Origin: Otis tarda
Taxonomy: Eukaryota > Chordata > Aves > Otidiformes > Otididae
Direction: 5' to 3'
Length of the DNA stretch: 64,000 bases
Assembly: GCA_026413225.1 (NCBI GenBank)
Contig: CM048552.1
Coordinates: 137,033,053-137,097,052, forward strand
The translations under genes and the position numbers were made by a program. Below the pieces are notes generated by a model. That model did no database searches. It was not told the origin of the DNA and saw only the letters and a program-made list of their open reading frames with translations. Each line of letters opens with the position of its first letter. The first letter of the stretch is position 1. Below are positions 22,715 through 35,345 of the stretch, one piece after another.

Positions 22715-24068
22715 ATAGAATCATAGAATCATAGACTGGTTAGGGTTGGAAGGGACCTTCAAAGGTCATCTAGTCCAACCCCCCTGCAAGGAGCAGGGAC
22801 ATCCCCAACCAGATCAGGTTGCTCATAGCCTCATCCAGCCTGGCCTTGAACGTTTCCAGGGACGGGGCTTCCACCACCTCTCTGGGCAACCTGTTTCAGT
22901 CTTCTACAAGTCGCATTGTAAAAAATTTTTTTCCTAATTTCCAATCTAAATCTACCCCCCTCTATTTTAAAACCACTACTCCTTGTCCTATCACAACAGG
23001 CCCTACTAAACAGCCTCTCCCCATCTTTCTTGTAGGCCCCCTTGAGGTACTGGAAGACCGCTGTAAGGTCTCCCTGGAGCCTTCTCTTCTCCAGGCTGAA
23101 CAGCCCCAACTCTCTCAGCCTGTCCTCATAAGAGAGGTGCTCCAGCCCTTTTATCGTCTTCGTGGCCCTCCTCTGGACCTTCTCCAACTGGTCCATGTCC
23201 TTCTTATGTTGGGGGCTCCAGAACTGGACACAGTACTCCAGGTGGGGTCTCACCAGGGCACAGTAGAGGGGGAGAATCACCTCCCTCGACCTGCTGGCCA
23301 CACTCCACTTGATGCAGCCCAGGATGCGGTTGGCCTTCTGGGCCACAAGGGCTCATGTTGACCTTCTCATCCACCAACACTCCCAAGTCCTTCTCCTCAG
23401 GGCTGCTCTCAATCCATTCTCAATCCCAGCCTGTATTTCTGCCTGGGATTGCCATGACCCAGGTGCAGGACCTTGCACTTGGCCTGGTTGAACTTCATGA
23501 GGTTGGCACAGGCCCACCTCTCCAGCCTGTCAAGGTCCCTCTGGATGGCATCCCTCCCTTCCAGCGAGTCGACGGCACCACACAGCTTGGTGTCATCAGC
23601 GAACTTGCTGAGGGTGCACTCTATCCCACTGTCCATGTCGCCAACAAAGATGTTGAACAGGGCCGGGCCCAACACGGACCCTTGAGGGACGCCACTCATG
23701 ACCGGTCTCCACATGGACATTGAGCCGTTAACCACCGCTCTCTAAGTGCGGCCATCCAGCCAATTCCTTATCCACCGAGTGGTCCGTCCACCAAACCCAT
23801 GTCTCTCTAGTTTAGAGAGAAGGATGTCGTGCAGGACAGTGTCAAAAGCTTTGCACAAGTCCAGGTAAATGATATCCGTTGCTCGTCCCTTGTCCACCGA
23901 TGCTGTCACCCTGTCATAGAAGGCCACCAAATTGGTTAGGCACAATCTGCCCTTGGTGAAGCCATGTTGGCTGTCACCAACCACCTCCTTGCTCTGCCTT
24001 AGCATGGTTTCCAGGAGAATCTGCTCCATGACCTTGCCAGACACAGAGGTGAGGCTGACCGGCCTTTC
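22715..24068 (-). mobile_element. CR1 LINE, 5'-truncated, young type
   Basis: The 3' end lies at 22715 and shows, in reverse complement, two ATTCTATG-type octamers followed by the canonical 'ggttagggttggaagggacc' region. The element runs 1.35 kb to about 24068, where similarity begins abruptly at the RT 'RPVSLTS' region. 5' truncation is the usual fate of CR1 copies. There is no poly-A tail and no clear target duplication, both normal for CR1. Base-level similarity to the copies at 25930 and 35350 is high, so it belongs to a relatively recent subfamily. The left flank is unique; beyond 24070 the sequence is AT-rich and unrelated. Confidence 0.95.
22800..24068 (-). pseudogene. CR1 ORF2 reverse transcriptase, broken
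   Basis: The RT is readable from its fingers region: QHGF near 23955, a D-L-x-K-A-F-D block (first metal-binding Asp) near 23845, [11 protein letters not shown] near 23670-23700 and the FADD box near 23595-23605, all with catalytic residues kept. A TAG stop at 23742-23744 replaces the glutamine codon usual after WLDGRT, a single C-to-T change. A frameshift near 23415-23425 and another near 23345 divide the C-terminal part into three frames. The endonuclease and ORF1 are absent. The element could neither make full RT nor mobilise itself. In life CR1 RT primes on nicked DNA using the element's RNA. Confidence 0.9.
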
Positions 24069-25929
24069 TTCCTTTGTAAGGTCATTCCCTGCTGGGAATT
24101 TCTAAAAAGAGCAAAAGAAAACAAGTTTCTGGGGACTATCTGGAAAAAAACAATATATATCACCAAACTTTCCCTGGGACAGAGTGATTTGAAGATGTTT
24201 GTTGAGAAAGTTATTAAAATATTGTTGTAAAATTGCCTAATCCCAGTCCTGTTTCTCATTATGGCAAATAAAGCTTTTAAGAAGATAAGCAAACCACTAG
24301 TGTCTAAGTAAAAACATATAAAATGTAGACCCAAATATGCTATTCCATTCTTCTGTGATAGAGCTGTCTCTGTCAAATACAAGCTTATACATCCTTTACT
24401 TTCCATACTAGCTATGGATGGCTACCCTATCTGCTCCAAACAGCCAATGGTTTTGAACAACAATCTGACAGAGAAGTAAAAACACATATTCTTTTTGCCA
24501 TGGTTGTATCACATATCTCAATGCTCAATGCTAACAAACATGATTCTTCCAGGGTTGTAAAGGCTATACCAGCACAGAGTCCTTGCAATGGACTGCTGAA
24601 GATAGATATTATTCTTCATTACATTTTTACTACCTTCATTATATGGCAATGCATCACTGGCAGATGCATAACCTTGAGCATCGCAATAAAAGTAGAAAAT
24701 AAACTGAAATGTATTCTGGTCATGCGAATATTGATGTAATCTAAAATGTTATTGCCACCATTCCTATTATGACAAAATTTTGCTAAAGACAACAATGTAT
24801 GCTCAGACTGTGGTTCATATCTCAAACTTTTCACATTTCTTTTCTTCTTTTTCCTCCAGCAAAGTTTTATAGAGTAATTCTTACCACGTTACTAAAGCTA
24901 AATTCCACTTTACTAAAGCTGATTTAGAAAAAGAAATCTGAAATATATGGTCTCAAATATTACATATATTAAAAATGTCAAGTTGCAAAAATAATAAACT
25001 AACTCTGAAGAGATTTTATTTCTATAAAAATAGGCACAGAAGAGCATTTAAATTCAAGTTAAACCAGAGGTAGTTAGGGCTAGTTGGGCCATTCTCATAA
25101 GACTGACAAATCTCACATATGGGAGCTATAAATTTGGTAAAGAAATAAAGGACTAACTGAGGCCTAATTTGTTTTATTTGACTTGACCATATAAATGAGA
25201 ACTGCATTTTCCTCATCTTGACTACTATGATTTTTTTTTAAAGTTGTTACTCAAAGCTATCTTTCTTTGCTCATGTAAGATATCTTGGGTTGGATATATT
25301 TCTTTAGCATCTGGGCACGGGCAGATCCTAAAACCACTCAGAATTCCGAAATAATACAATGTGCAATTGAAGGGGGGAAAAAAAAAAAAAAAATTCACAT
25401 TTTGTGTGAATTCCAGGGCCATTCAGAAAATCTTTGACCCTACAGATGATGTAGGGTCAGATGTACATCATCAGTACAGATGATGTAGGGTCAATATCAG
25501 TAAAGACCTAAAGCATATACAAGTTGTGTAAGATGTTTCCTACATATTAGATGCTTGGCTTTCAGATAATGATCTCAAATGTGGAGTGAGGATCTAGAAT
25601 CTCTTCTCAGTTCATGGGTCAAGCAAGATACTCCAGAGGAGCTTTCCAGAGAAAGCCATGCACTAAATGAAGAGGTGATACGTCTTGTCACTAAGAAAGC
25701 TGAATATTCTCCTCCAGTCTAACTGAAACAGGGATTTCATTCACAAACCATGTATTTGTGAAGTGGCTCACTTTGACTAGGTGTCCATAAAAGCAGCACC
25801 GTAGAGGGCACAGCCCCACTGAGCAGCAGAGCCTTGAAGCAGAGGACTGGCAGAGGGCATTCTTCAGCCAGCACAGCACCCTGTCCCTGCAAAGCACCCA
25901 GACAAGAGTGAGCATGTTTTCTGCACGGC
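24069..25929. other. Unique AT-rich stretch
   Basis: No gene found. It includes an A-rich run at about 25377-25393 and the 34-bp duplication with a palindrome at 25435-25493. Confidence 0.6.
25435..25493. repeat. 34-bp-spaced direct repeat with nested palindrome
   Basis: TACAGATGATGTAGGGTCA occurs exactly at 25441-25459 and 25475-25493. The first copy extends left into TGACCCTAC (25435-25443), which pairs with GTAGGGTCA (25451-25459) as a perfect 9-bp inverted repeat around a 7-base loop. Confidence 0.9.
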
Positions 25930-26558
25930 ATGCGCTTGCAGCCCAGAAAGCCAACTGCATCCTGGGCTGCATCAAATAAGTGTGGCCAGCAGGTCGAGGG
26001 AGGTTATTCCTCCCCTCTACTCTGCTGTGGTGAGACCCCACCTGGAGTACTGCGTCCAGATCTGGAGCCCCCAAAGTAAGAAGGATATGGACCTGTTGGA
26101 GTGAGTCCAGAGGAGGGCCACGAAGACGATAAGAGGGCTGGAGCACCTCTCCTATGAGGACAGGCTGAGAGAGTTGGGGCTGTTCAGCCTGGAGAAGAGA
26201 AGGCTCTGGGGAGACCTTGTAGCGGCTTTCCAGTACTTAAGGGGGCTCATAAGAAAGATGGGGAGAAACTGTTCAGGAAGGCCTGTTGTAATAGGACAAG
26301 GGATAACAGTTTTAAAACAGAAGGAGGTGGATTCAGATTAGATATTAGGAAAAAAATTTTTACAATGAGGGTGGTGGAATACTGGAACAGGTTGCCCAGG
26401 GAGGTGGTGGATGCCCCATCCCTGGAAATATACAAGGTCAGGCTGGATGATGCTCTGAGCAACCTGATCTGGTTGGAGATGTCCCTGCTCTTTGCAGGGG
26501 GATTGGCCTAGATGATCTTTAAAGGTCCCTTCCAACCCTAACTATTCTATGATTCTAT
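25930..26558 (+). mobile_element. CR1 LINE 3' fragment
   Basis: The fragment begins abruptly at the CR1 segment 'cttgcagcccagaaagccaac' and continues through the 3' end of ORF2 and the 3' UTR to a TTCTATGATTCTATG tail at about 26544-26558. Translation shows C-terminal RT landmarks (a LEYC-like segment and an EDRLREL-like segment) but with a TAA produced by a two-base loss near 25978 and a TGA in place of a Lys/Glu-rich pair at 26102-26104. It is about 0.63 kb long, in the opposite orientation to the neighbouring copy at 22.7 kb. Tail identity suggests the same general subfamily. Confidence 0.95.
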
Positions 26559-29500
26559 GTGTGTTAGACACACTCACATCTGCATAGATTTAGGTTTCTT
26601 TGTACAGATGTTTATGATGCCTAGGTATCCAACAAGAACAGTTCAACCCATTTTGAACTCTGCACTACCTTGTCTGCTGTATGTGTTTTAATGTGTTAGA
26701 ATATGTTTAATTAACCCTTGCAAACACCAGTCTTTTCCCATGTTCAGATATGCCTTGGAGATGCAATATCATCTCGACATTGCTCAGCCTCTCCTTAAGG
26801 ATGCTATATCACATTCAAAATACTGCAACTATCAAATATTCTTGTATCCTTTCTTTTTTTTTAGTTATGTTTATTTCTGTTCACAATACCTGCTGTCCCT
26901 CTGTTTTCCAGCTTCTTTTAAACAATGACTTGTGATTAGCAAGCTCTAGAGTTTAAGGGGACCTCTTTGTTTGTTTGCTTTTTCCTGATAATTTCCAGAT
27001 GTTTCCTATGGCGATTTGTTCTGTGATGCAGGAATTCCATCTGTTCCTTCCTATACATTGGCTCTGCTTTATTTTGCATCTGCATCACATTGTGATTCAG
27101 AGGGTTTGAATTAGTACTTCTTATTTGCTGGACTGCCTATTTATCATAATTTCTGCATTTGCAGATTGTGTCTTCCTCTTGTCTGAGTTAATTATTGTGA
27201 TAAATAATAAATAATTCATCAAAATGTTTTAGGCACTTTTCTCTACACTTTAATGTACCTTTAACTCATATTTGAAACTCCTTGCAAAAAGCTATTCCTG
27301 ACCTTAACAGAATCAAAGTTCCAAAGATAATGGGTACTTTAAGGGTAACAATTAATAAAGACAGTTAGAGTACCATTAATGCATACGTATGACAAACATA
27401 AACAGTCTTGGAAAGAATATAAACTGCCATTTCTTTATTGCAAAATAATACACATAAGTCAGTACGCAATTTACTGCTAGAAAGTCAGTAGTTCTCTGAA
27501 AATAGTGAGTAGCACTCGGAAGTACTAGGTCATTAGCAGGACATTTTATTTATCTTCAGTAAACAGCTGTGTTTACAGGAAGATCTCTGCTTGGCTTTGA
27601 CCCAGCAAATTTTAAAAATATCTCAATGCAGAAGAGAAGTCAGACTCCAATGGTCAGCCAGCAAGATACAGTAAAACTGACACCTTGATAAAGTTTATTA
27701 ATCATAAAAAGTACTTATGATTCCATAGTAACAAGAGTTCCGAGGTAACAGATCAGTCTGTATGGAACTGAACATACGAGATGACTTTTGCCTCTGTGCA
27801 TTATCCTATGTAGAAGAAAAGACCCCCACTGACAGACAACAGCTTTTTAGTTGAAATAGGAGTAGGAAACCCTCACAGAGTTTACCAAAATCCAGAGTCA
27901 GCAGGCATGGTTTCTACCTATCTCTGTGTATCTGTCTTCAAACATAATAATTATTTTTTAATCCTTGCACTTATCATGAAATTATTTATGTTACACTTTT
28001 CTCATGTTAAATATGACTTTAGGATGGCTGGGTAAACCTGAGGAAATTTGTTCTCCAAAGGAGCATTTCTAAGCAGGTTATTGGTCCATTCATGTCTTGT
28101 CCAGAACCCCCCCAAAAGATTGAGTAGCAACAAGCTCTGAGATGCAGTGAGTCAGTTTGGTTATGTGGGGTAGCAGCCTAAAGAAAGCAATTCTGATGAG
28201 TGAAATATGTCTGGTATGCAAGGAGAGTTCCTATATCATGGACATTTTCTTGAAATTTTAAAGTTAGCTTTTGAAGTTCCTACACAAACCCTTGGAGTTA
28301 CAAAGAATCTAAAACTTACCTTTCAAAATTAACTTGGCTGGTTAAACTCAGTCAGAACTATGATCAGCAAAGGATGAGGAAGTACTGAGTGAAACTGCAA
28401 ATGTAAGGATGTGAGGTGATTGGTATGAGACAAAGATGATATTCAAACCTTTAGAATGCTTCTCGGTAATTATCTTTTACCATTTTAATGCATTTATTTC
28501 ATGCAATGCCTTTGTTGTCATCAAGCAAGACACTAGCTTTGCTATATTAATCTTTTACATACAGGCTAATAGATTTCATAATACAAAGTGTGAATCGGCA
28601 GGGCTGGAGGAAATACTGACTCGTGCTCCAGCATGAGTCTCTGTGTAGTTGCTCTGATCTAAAAAAAAAATCCAACAATTAAACCCTAAAAACTTGCCAG
28701 AAATTACATTAAACTGATTGACTCCCCAAAGAGTTCACAGTCTATCCATTCAAGAAACTGTGCAGGTGAACTCAGGAAAATATAGTAATGGGAATATCTG
28801 CAGCCAGTATTTCTGACAGAGACCTCACTTTGTGAAACCACAAGTCCTACATGTTCCTGAGGGCAGAACATCTAATTGACATACTCTGGGTCATTATGTT
28901 CCCTATTGAAAGCTTTAAATCTTCTCCTCATACCTTCTTTGGCATTCTCACTGCTTTAGGAAATAATATTATAGAATTAAGCTCTGAGATTTTGTGTGTT
29001 ACCAGTTATCCAGTTCATCAAATCAGATTCACCACTTCATTGACCTAGTATTTCCGTAAGTGTCAGTGCTCCAATATTGACATTTTAATTTATCTCTGAA
29101 GTGTATGGTTGCAGAATGCTGTAAGGAATTTTACATTTGTATTTTTTTAAGAAGTCAAGTTTTTACCATCTCCCCATTGAATATTAATCTTATGTCCAAA
29201 AGGTCATCTGGAAGTTTCTCTCTCTTCTGTGCAGTCTATTGGTATTAAATATATTCTTCTGTATTCCAGGGATTTCTCAAATGCGTTCCATTTTGCATAC
29301 TGCTAATGTACTAAAGATCAAACATCTGGACTGTATATGTCAATGTAATTTGTATGGCCTATGTTAAAATAACTTGCTGTTACTAGCACACTACTGGTAT
29401 AGTATCCAGTATCCAGAATCCAGTCCGCTTTCAGTAATTTTTAATCTGCATTTAAAACAGCCTAGTGAGCTGCTATCATCTCTGACTACAGTGTATAATC

Positions 29501-31330
29501 TCTGTTTTGGACATGCATAAATAGCTGAGCCATGTACAGAAAAATTCCACCAAAATGACCAAAACAAGAAACTGGTGGATGTGTTGCTTATCCAGAAACA
29601 TGAAGTGTAAATCCCCAAATATTCACATAAGTTTTGAGAAGCTTGCTTTCATATTCAGCTTCATCATTATGTCTTGTTTTCTCTCACTCTAATAAGGCAT
29701 AAAAGCCTCCTTTATTCCTTCGAACTCTTTGCTGCGCAGAGATTTCATCAGCGGAAACCCAATACAGCCATTCCTGTCAATTCACAACAGAAATCCTTTT
29801 CTTCCTTCCTTCCCTCTGTTTGTTGTTTTTTCATGTAAACTGTTTAGGAAGGCTACTGAGATTAGACTGCTCCTTGTATCAGTAGGCATTGCTTTCCCAG
29901 AGTGACAGGCTAATTTCCTCCTTTTTTCTTCATAGACTTGCACCCTGCTAGCACTATCGTGGGAACGGGAGAGTTCGCCATTAGCATCCTGAAAAGGTTT
30001 ACCTAGGCCTTAATCTGTATGCATTAGCAAGTGAAGAACGGGGGGATAAAACTGAAACGCATGGAGGTGAGGCTTTACTGCTTCAGGCATTGGAAACTAA
30101 AACCTTCAGGGGCAAAAATGTAGTATTTGGGGGTCTAACACAGTTAGGGACATTTTGCAAAATGTAAAGAATTAGATAATTATATTGTTTTCAAAAGTAT
30201 GAGTTATAGAACCAGTTTAGAGGTTATTTTGATAAAAAGTATGAAATCACACTTTCTGGTAGAAAGCTGAGATAGTACGCAGCACTGTGACAAACTGACA
30301 CACTGTGGCTCTTCCTCCTGGCATGATGCAATTTAGTTCAGTTTCTGTTTCCACATCAGAACATCGAACTGTGAGTTTTCAGAACTGAGCCAATACAGGA
30401 ACATCTTATGGAGGGCAGGGTACATGACTGAGTACAAGTGCAGTGCTGCTGGCTTTGTCCACATCAGGCTGTTAGATGCTGAATATTATCAGGTCCTTGC
30501 TCAGCTGCAAAACATGCTGCAGAGAGGAATACTGTTAATCAAGCTGAAAGGCATCTCACTAGCTTCTCCTCAAGGTAACATGTTCCACTCATAGAAATCC
30601 TCCCTTGGAGAACGGTCACGGAGAGGGCTCGCTCTGTCCTTCTGGCACAGGGTACAATCTACAAGGGCATTTTCTCTCACTACTGGGTATCACTGTGGGA
30701 AAGTAAATTATAATGAAGTTTTGATTGCAGCTGCTGTCTCACCCCAGTGAAGTCCTTTGTCATATTCAAATGGATCAAAAGGAGATTAACAGTCTGAAGT
30801 TTTAGCTGATTCATTAATCTGCTCTGAATCAAAACTAGCTATTCTCCTTTTCCTAAAAGCTAAAGCTAAGAAAGATGTCTGTTTTCAGCCAGATCCTACT
30901 GTTAACTCTCTTTGCATTGTATTCCCTTAAGCTTGTATTTCAGCAAATCACAATCTTATTCTCATAATGCCCTCGGCACAAAACTCTGTTTCAATTTCAC
31001 AGTAAATCATAGCACTGATCTTATTAAACACCACTGAAAGCCCTTACGCTATGCACTGACATCATACTCCTTTCTGATAAACAGCATTCAAAATGTATGT
31101 ATCTGATATCAACCATGTGTGCTTCTTATCTAGTGTGACCACAGTACAGTTAGAAATCACTGGAAGAACTGCTGTTTTGATAATATCTTTAGTCAAACTG
31201 AGTGAGATCGTCCTGGCAGCAAAATACTTCACAGCTGAGTCAGGATGAGTCTGGACTAGTACTAAAATACAGATGACGTTCAGTATTGTTATGGTCAAAT
31301 CCATTGAAACCTAATCTGGAGTACAGAGGA

Positions 31331-31376
31331 AAATTAATTTAGCACAGCAATTTAAATTAATTTAGTGCAGCATTAC
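31331..31376. repeat. 23-bp tandem duplication
   Basis: Two head-to-tail copies beginning AAATTAATTTAG (31331-31353 and 31354-31376) differ at only a few positions. Confidence 0.85.
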
Positions 31377-31567
31377 ATGCTGATTTCTTTTATTTGCTTT
31401 CTGGCACCTAGAAAATTTATAAAATTTATATTTTAGATGAGTAAAAACACACTACTCTGTCTAAACTGACTAGCTACTCGAACACCAGAAAGCTGGAATA
31501 ATTTTTTTTAAATCCATGTTTTAGGAAGAGAGGCATTATTTTCTGCAGCAAGTGGCTTTTTCCTTTT

Positions 31568-31594
31568 CTTTTTTTTTTTTTTTTTTGGGGGGGT
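31568..31594. repeat. Poly-T/poly-G run
   Basis: A long T run changes directly to GGGGGGGTGGG. Runs like this are prone to length error in assemblies. Confidence 0.8.
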
Positions 31595-34500
31595 GGGTAA
31601 AAAAACCCATGAAACAAAGATGATCCTTTCATCTTTCTGCTATGGTTCTTACTTCTAAGGGAGGCCTGTAGCCAAAGTGTGGTCACAAGTAGCAATCACA
31701 AAACTAGCTTGGGTATCTTTGCTTAAAAAGTCAAAAAACAAATAGCAATATACTCCATAACAATTTTCAGAAGGGGGCAAAACAGTTCCTGTCCTGAAAT
31801 TTCTTTAAAAAGTAGAACAATCCTTACCTTAAAAATAGATTATTATAGGCTGGTGACAGAAAAAAACAGAGGTAGAATTCTGCCTCTGGACCTCTGGGCG
31901 GCTTTTGGAATGAGACCTGCTCATGCAGGAGAATTTACATCACTCTGTGGAGATTTTCTCAAAATGACAGTAAGAGATTGTAGAGGAACACAACTGGCTG
32001 ATTTAATTTCCAAGTAGCCTGTATAAGAATACAAAGGCAAAAGGATTTCGTACCAAAATGTGGTTCTACTATAATTGCCAAGAAATTCTATTGTCAATAC
32101 AAACCCACCAAGTATTTTATTTGAAACAGATGGGCTATAAAAGCAGAACAATCTGGCATATTATTACACAGACTGTCTTTCAAGTTCAGTGAATTGAAGT
32201 TTCTTTGGACCTGCATTTGTTCTCATTAAAAGTTAAAGATTTTCGTTTGAACTTGGTAGATCCTATCCAAGCCAATACAAATGGAAGAGGCTGATGTGCT
32301 TAAATAATACACAATTCAGATGGCATTTTTCTCATCTCCCCTTTGTTGTTTTCCTGTAAGCTTTTCCTACTGGTTCCTTCTCTAATCAAAGCAGAGTAGG
32401 AGAGGTGTTTCTGCAGAAAGGTTCCTTCCATGCAGAAATGAAAGTCTAAGGCAAGGGACTCTGGAGGCATCTGTCTCTGCTGACTACGGAGGGAGTTGCG
32501 ATAGCCAGCTTAAATACAGGACTCACCCAGAAATTCAGTTCCAGATTCAGACTCTTATGTTCCTGGTACAATCAATGAAAACTGACACCTCCATGGTCTT
32601 GCCCCGACTTAGCAACCTATTGCCTTTTAAGATGCCCTAAGTAAGATATTTTATCTGCTTGCCCATCATAGCGTGCGTTGCCCATAAGGCCTGACGCATA
32701 TTTGCTGTAGCTGAGTAGATTTTCCTGACATCTTGAATCCTCTGAAATGGCCTATTTTTAGGTCACCCTCATTTAGGCAACTGAATTGAACCCCTAGTAA
32801 CCACAATAAACAAAAGGTGAGATTCAGTTACCTAAACTTTTGCAACTAGTGCCAAATGAGATGCACTAGGGCACCGGAGGCCTTGACCACTCAGGGCTGG
32901 CAGATCCGGTCTATGACTCTCCACAGCAGCAGCTGCAACCGTGTAGAATAATTGAAAATATCTAAGCAGAGAAAACATTTATTATCCCAAAAGGCCTGCT
33001 CAGGCAACTGAACTTTCCCCTCCTTGGGTCTAAAGAGATTCAGCTGATGAAAAGTAATTCTAGATACTGGTTTCAACTCACTGTAACACCTTACTCACAT
33101 ACAGAGGGTAGGGTAGACACCTAAATTCAGGTGTTTGAATATTGATCTCAATCTGTAAATTCCTTAATTTCAGATGAGATGAAGCCCGTTGCAGTTGCTT
33201 TATTCAAATGAAGTTATATATAGACCTTTGTTGATCTGGAAGTGATTGCTATGATTAGAATTTGCAAAGTATGCATGTTTCTCCTGTCACTTATAAAAAA
33301 GAATACCTCACAAAATATGCACATTATTTAACACCATTTTACTCTCTAACACTGTGATAGTTATGGTTTGTCAGCATTTCCCTTTACCTTTTATGAATCT
33401 GACTTTTCCCAGTGAGTTTAACAGCACTAAAGTAATTTCTTTTCATATTAAATTACACCCTGCTTTGCTTGTCATCGACCTAAATACATTTTTAACCAAA
33501 CATTGTATATCACGGAAAACATTTTAACCTCAGGCAGGTTAGTTCTTCTAGACATATTTTTGGCATGCTATATATAACAATTTAGGCTAGAAACAGAAAT
33601 TTGGCATCAAAGTTTTAGTTCTTCCCGAAATCTGGATTTGGCTGAATGACCATCTTAGTAGTTGTGATCAAGCCTGAGCCAAAACTTTGTTTTTCCACTT
33701 AGGTGTAAACTATTTGGGGGACAGATCCTTTTCTTCAAAAGCCAAAGCGATTAGTTTGAAAGTCTAAAAATTCAATTATCACTTATTAGACAGAGTTCTG
33801 GCAACTTGAGACCCTTTTTTCATTCCATTGACTAATTTCTGATTCTACTTTTACTTCCTTACTTGATGGTGCCTTAGACATTTATACACATGAATGTATG
33901 ACAGACATTACTTGTTTCTTACCAGGTTAGCAACTCTATGAAAAAAAAAGATTATGATAGATACTGGAATACGAAAACAAGAATATTAAATTGTGTGAAC
34001 TGCTTGTAGGTACAGAGAAAGAGGTAAGTACCAGTCACACACCTCAGCTAATAATGACTTTGCTTCTAGGGTTATAGAAACAAGTATCTCAGAGCTCTTG
34101 CTCTTGGATGAATTGGGTTAGAATCCTTACTGTTTTCCCTCATTAGGATGTATAGCAGATGTGACATGTTAACTTAATTGTTGCAGCGGAAGCACGGAAA
34201 GATGCTGTGAGGGAATCTGTTGTCTTTTTTCATCCCCATATGTTAGGAAAAAAAGACAATGTTTTGACTGGACCACAATAATTACCTCTGGAAATTGTAC
34301 CCTGAATGCCACTTTTTTTTATTTCGTTTTTTAATTCTTACTGTGTGGCTTAGGGCGGGCAACCAGCAGGATACAACTTTACACGTGACTAATAAAATAA
34401 AACTGATCCAAGAAAGGACTCAATACCCACAGCTACATAATGCTGTGGTTTTGCTTAGATAGCCAACAAGCATTCCCAAGGGGTCCTGAGACATTTTCTG

Positions 34501-35345
34501 TTTCTGCAGTTGGCTCAAGAGTGGATGGGAAGAAAAGTCTTGGTCCTTACTGAAGTCCTAAAGGAAGTCCATAATGAGAATTGCTGATCTCCTTGGAAAG
34601 GATGTGACTGCAAGTGCTGGGAAGTGTCTCCCTGTGTGGTGTTTGCAGTGGCTGCGGTCACGGTTCCCCACCGCCAGATGCTCTCTCTGCGCGCTGCCTT
34701 TTTGGAGCCTGGCTCCTCCCGGCATTCCCCTCAACTGTCCTCTGCATCCAGCTCACTGCCGGGAATTGCTGGCAACTTGCATTTGAGAGGCATCAGGCCA
34801 CTACAGAACAGATAACTCTTTGTGAACTGAACTTCCTTTGTCCTGAAAGAATGATACTTTCAGCAGTAAAAATACTCTTCCAATCTGCGTGGGTAGTCAT
34901 GTTCCTAAATGGGATAGATGGTGGCTGGCCCATTTGTTTAAACATTGCTTTGATTTACCACTGGTTGGAAGTGACAGAAACTTCACAGAAGAACCACGCT
35001 GTCTACTGAGTAGTTTAGGTTTGTAGCTGAACCTAACATCTTCCCCAGTTTATGTATTTATAGTCTGTGTTATGCAACTGTATCACCTGTCACTGAAGAT
35101 CTTAAATGGTTTGTAAATAAGAGTCTAGTTATATAAGCTTAATGCGTGTGAGACTGAGACAGTCTATATAGACAGTCTATGTAGACAAGTACTATATGCC
35201 ATATTCTTGTATATGTCATTGTTGTCTTCTAGAAAGCTGTTTTCCTAATATGGGGGAAAATCTATCCAACCAAAATCACTGCAGTATTGTAGAAATTGTA
35301 CTCTGCAGCTAGTGAATCTAATCAGAATGACACCTTTTCTAACAA

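Larger units (their letters stand above)
26559..35345. other. Long unique non-coding stretch
   Basis: Almost 9 kb of AT-rich DNA without a recognisable gene or dated transposon. It holds the 23-bp tandem duplication at 31331-31376 and a T/G run at 31568-31594. A GC-richer 250-bp patch at about 34590-34800 gives three overlapping open frames. No splice-bounded exon or CpG-island-like block convinced me. Confidence 0.5.

Noticed and set aside
34574-35009. GC-richer patch as a first exon or CpG island
   Set aside because: Too short, with modest CpG content and no clear TATA, Kozak-type ATG context or donor site tied to a coding frame.
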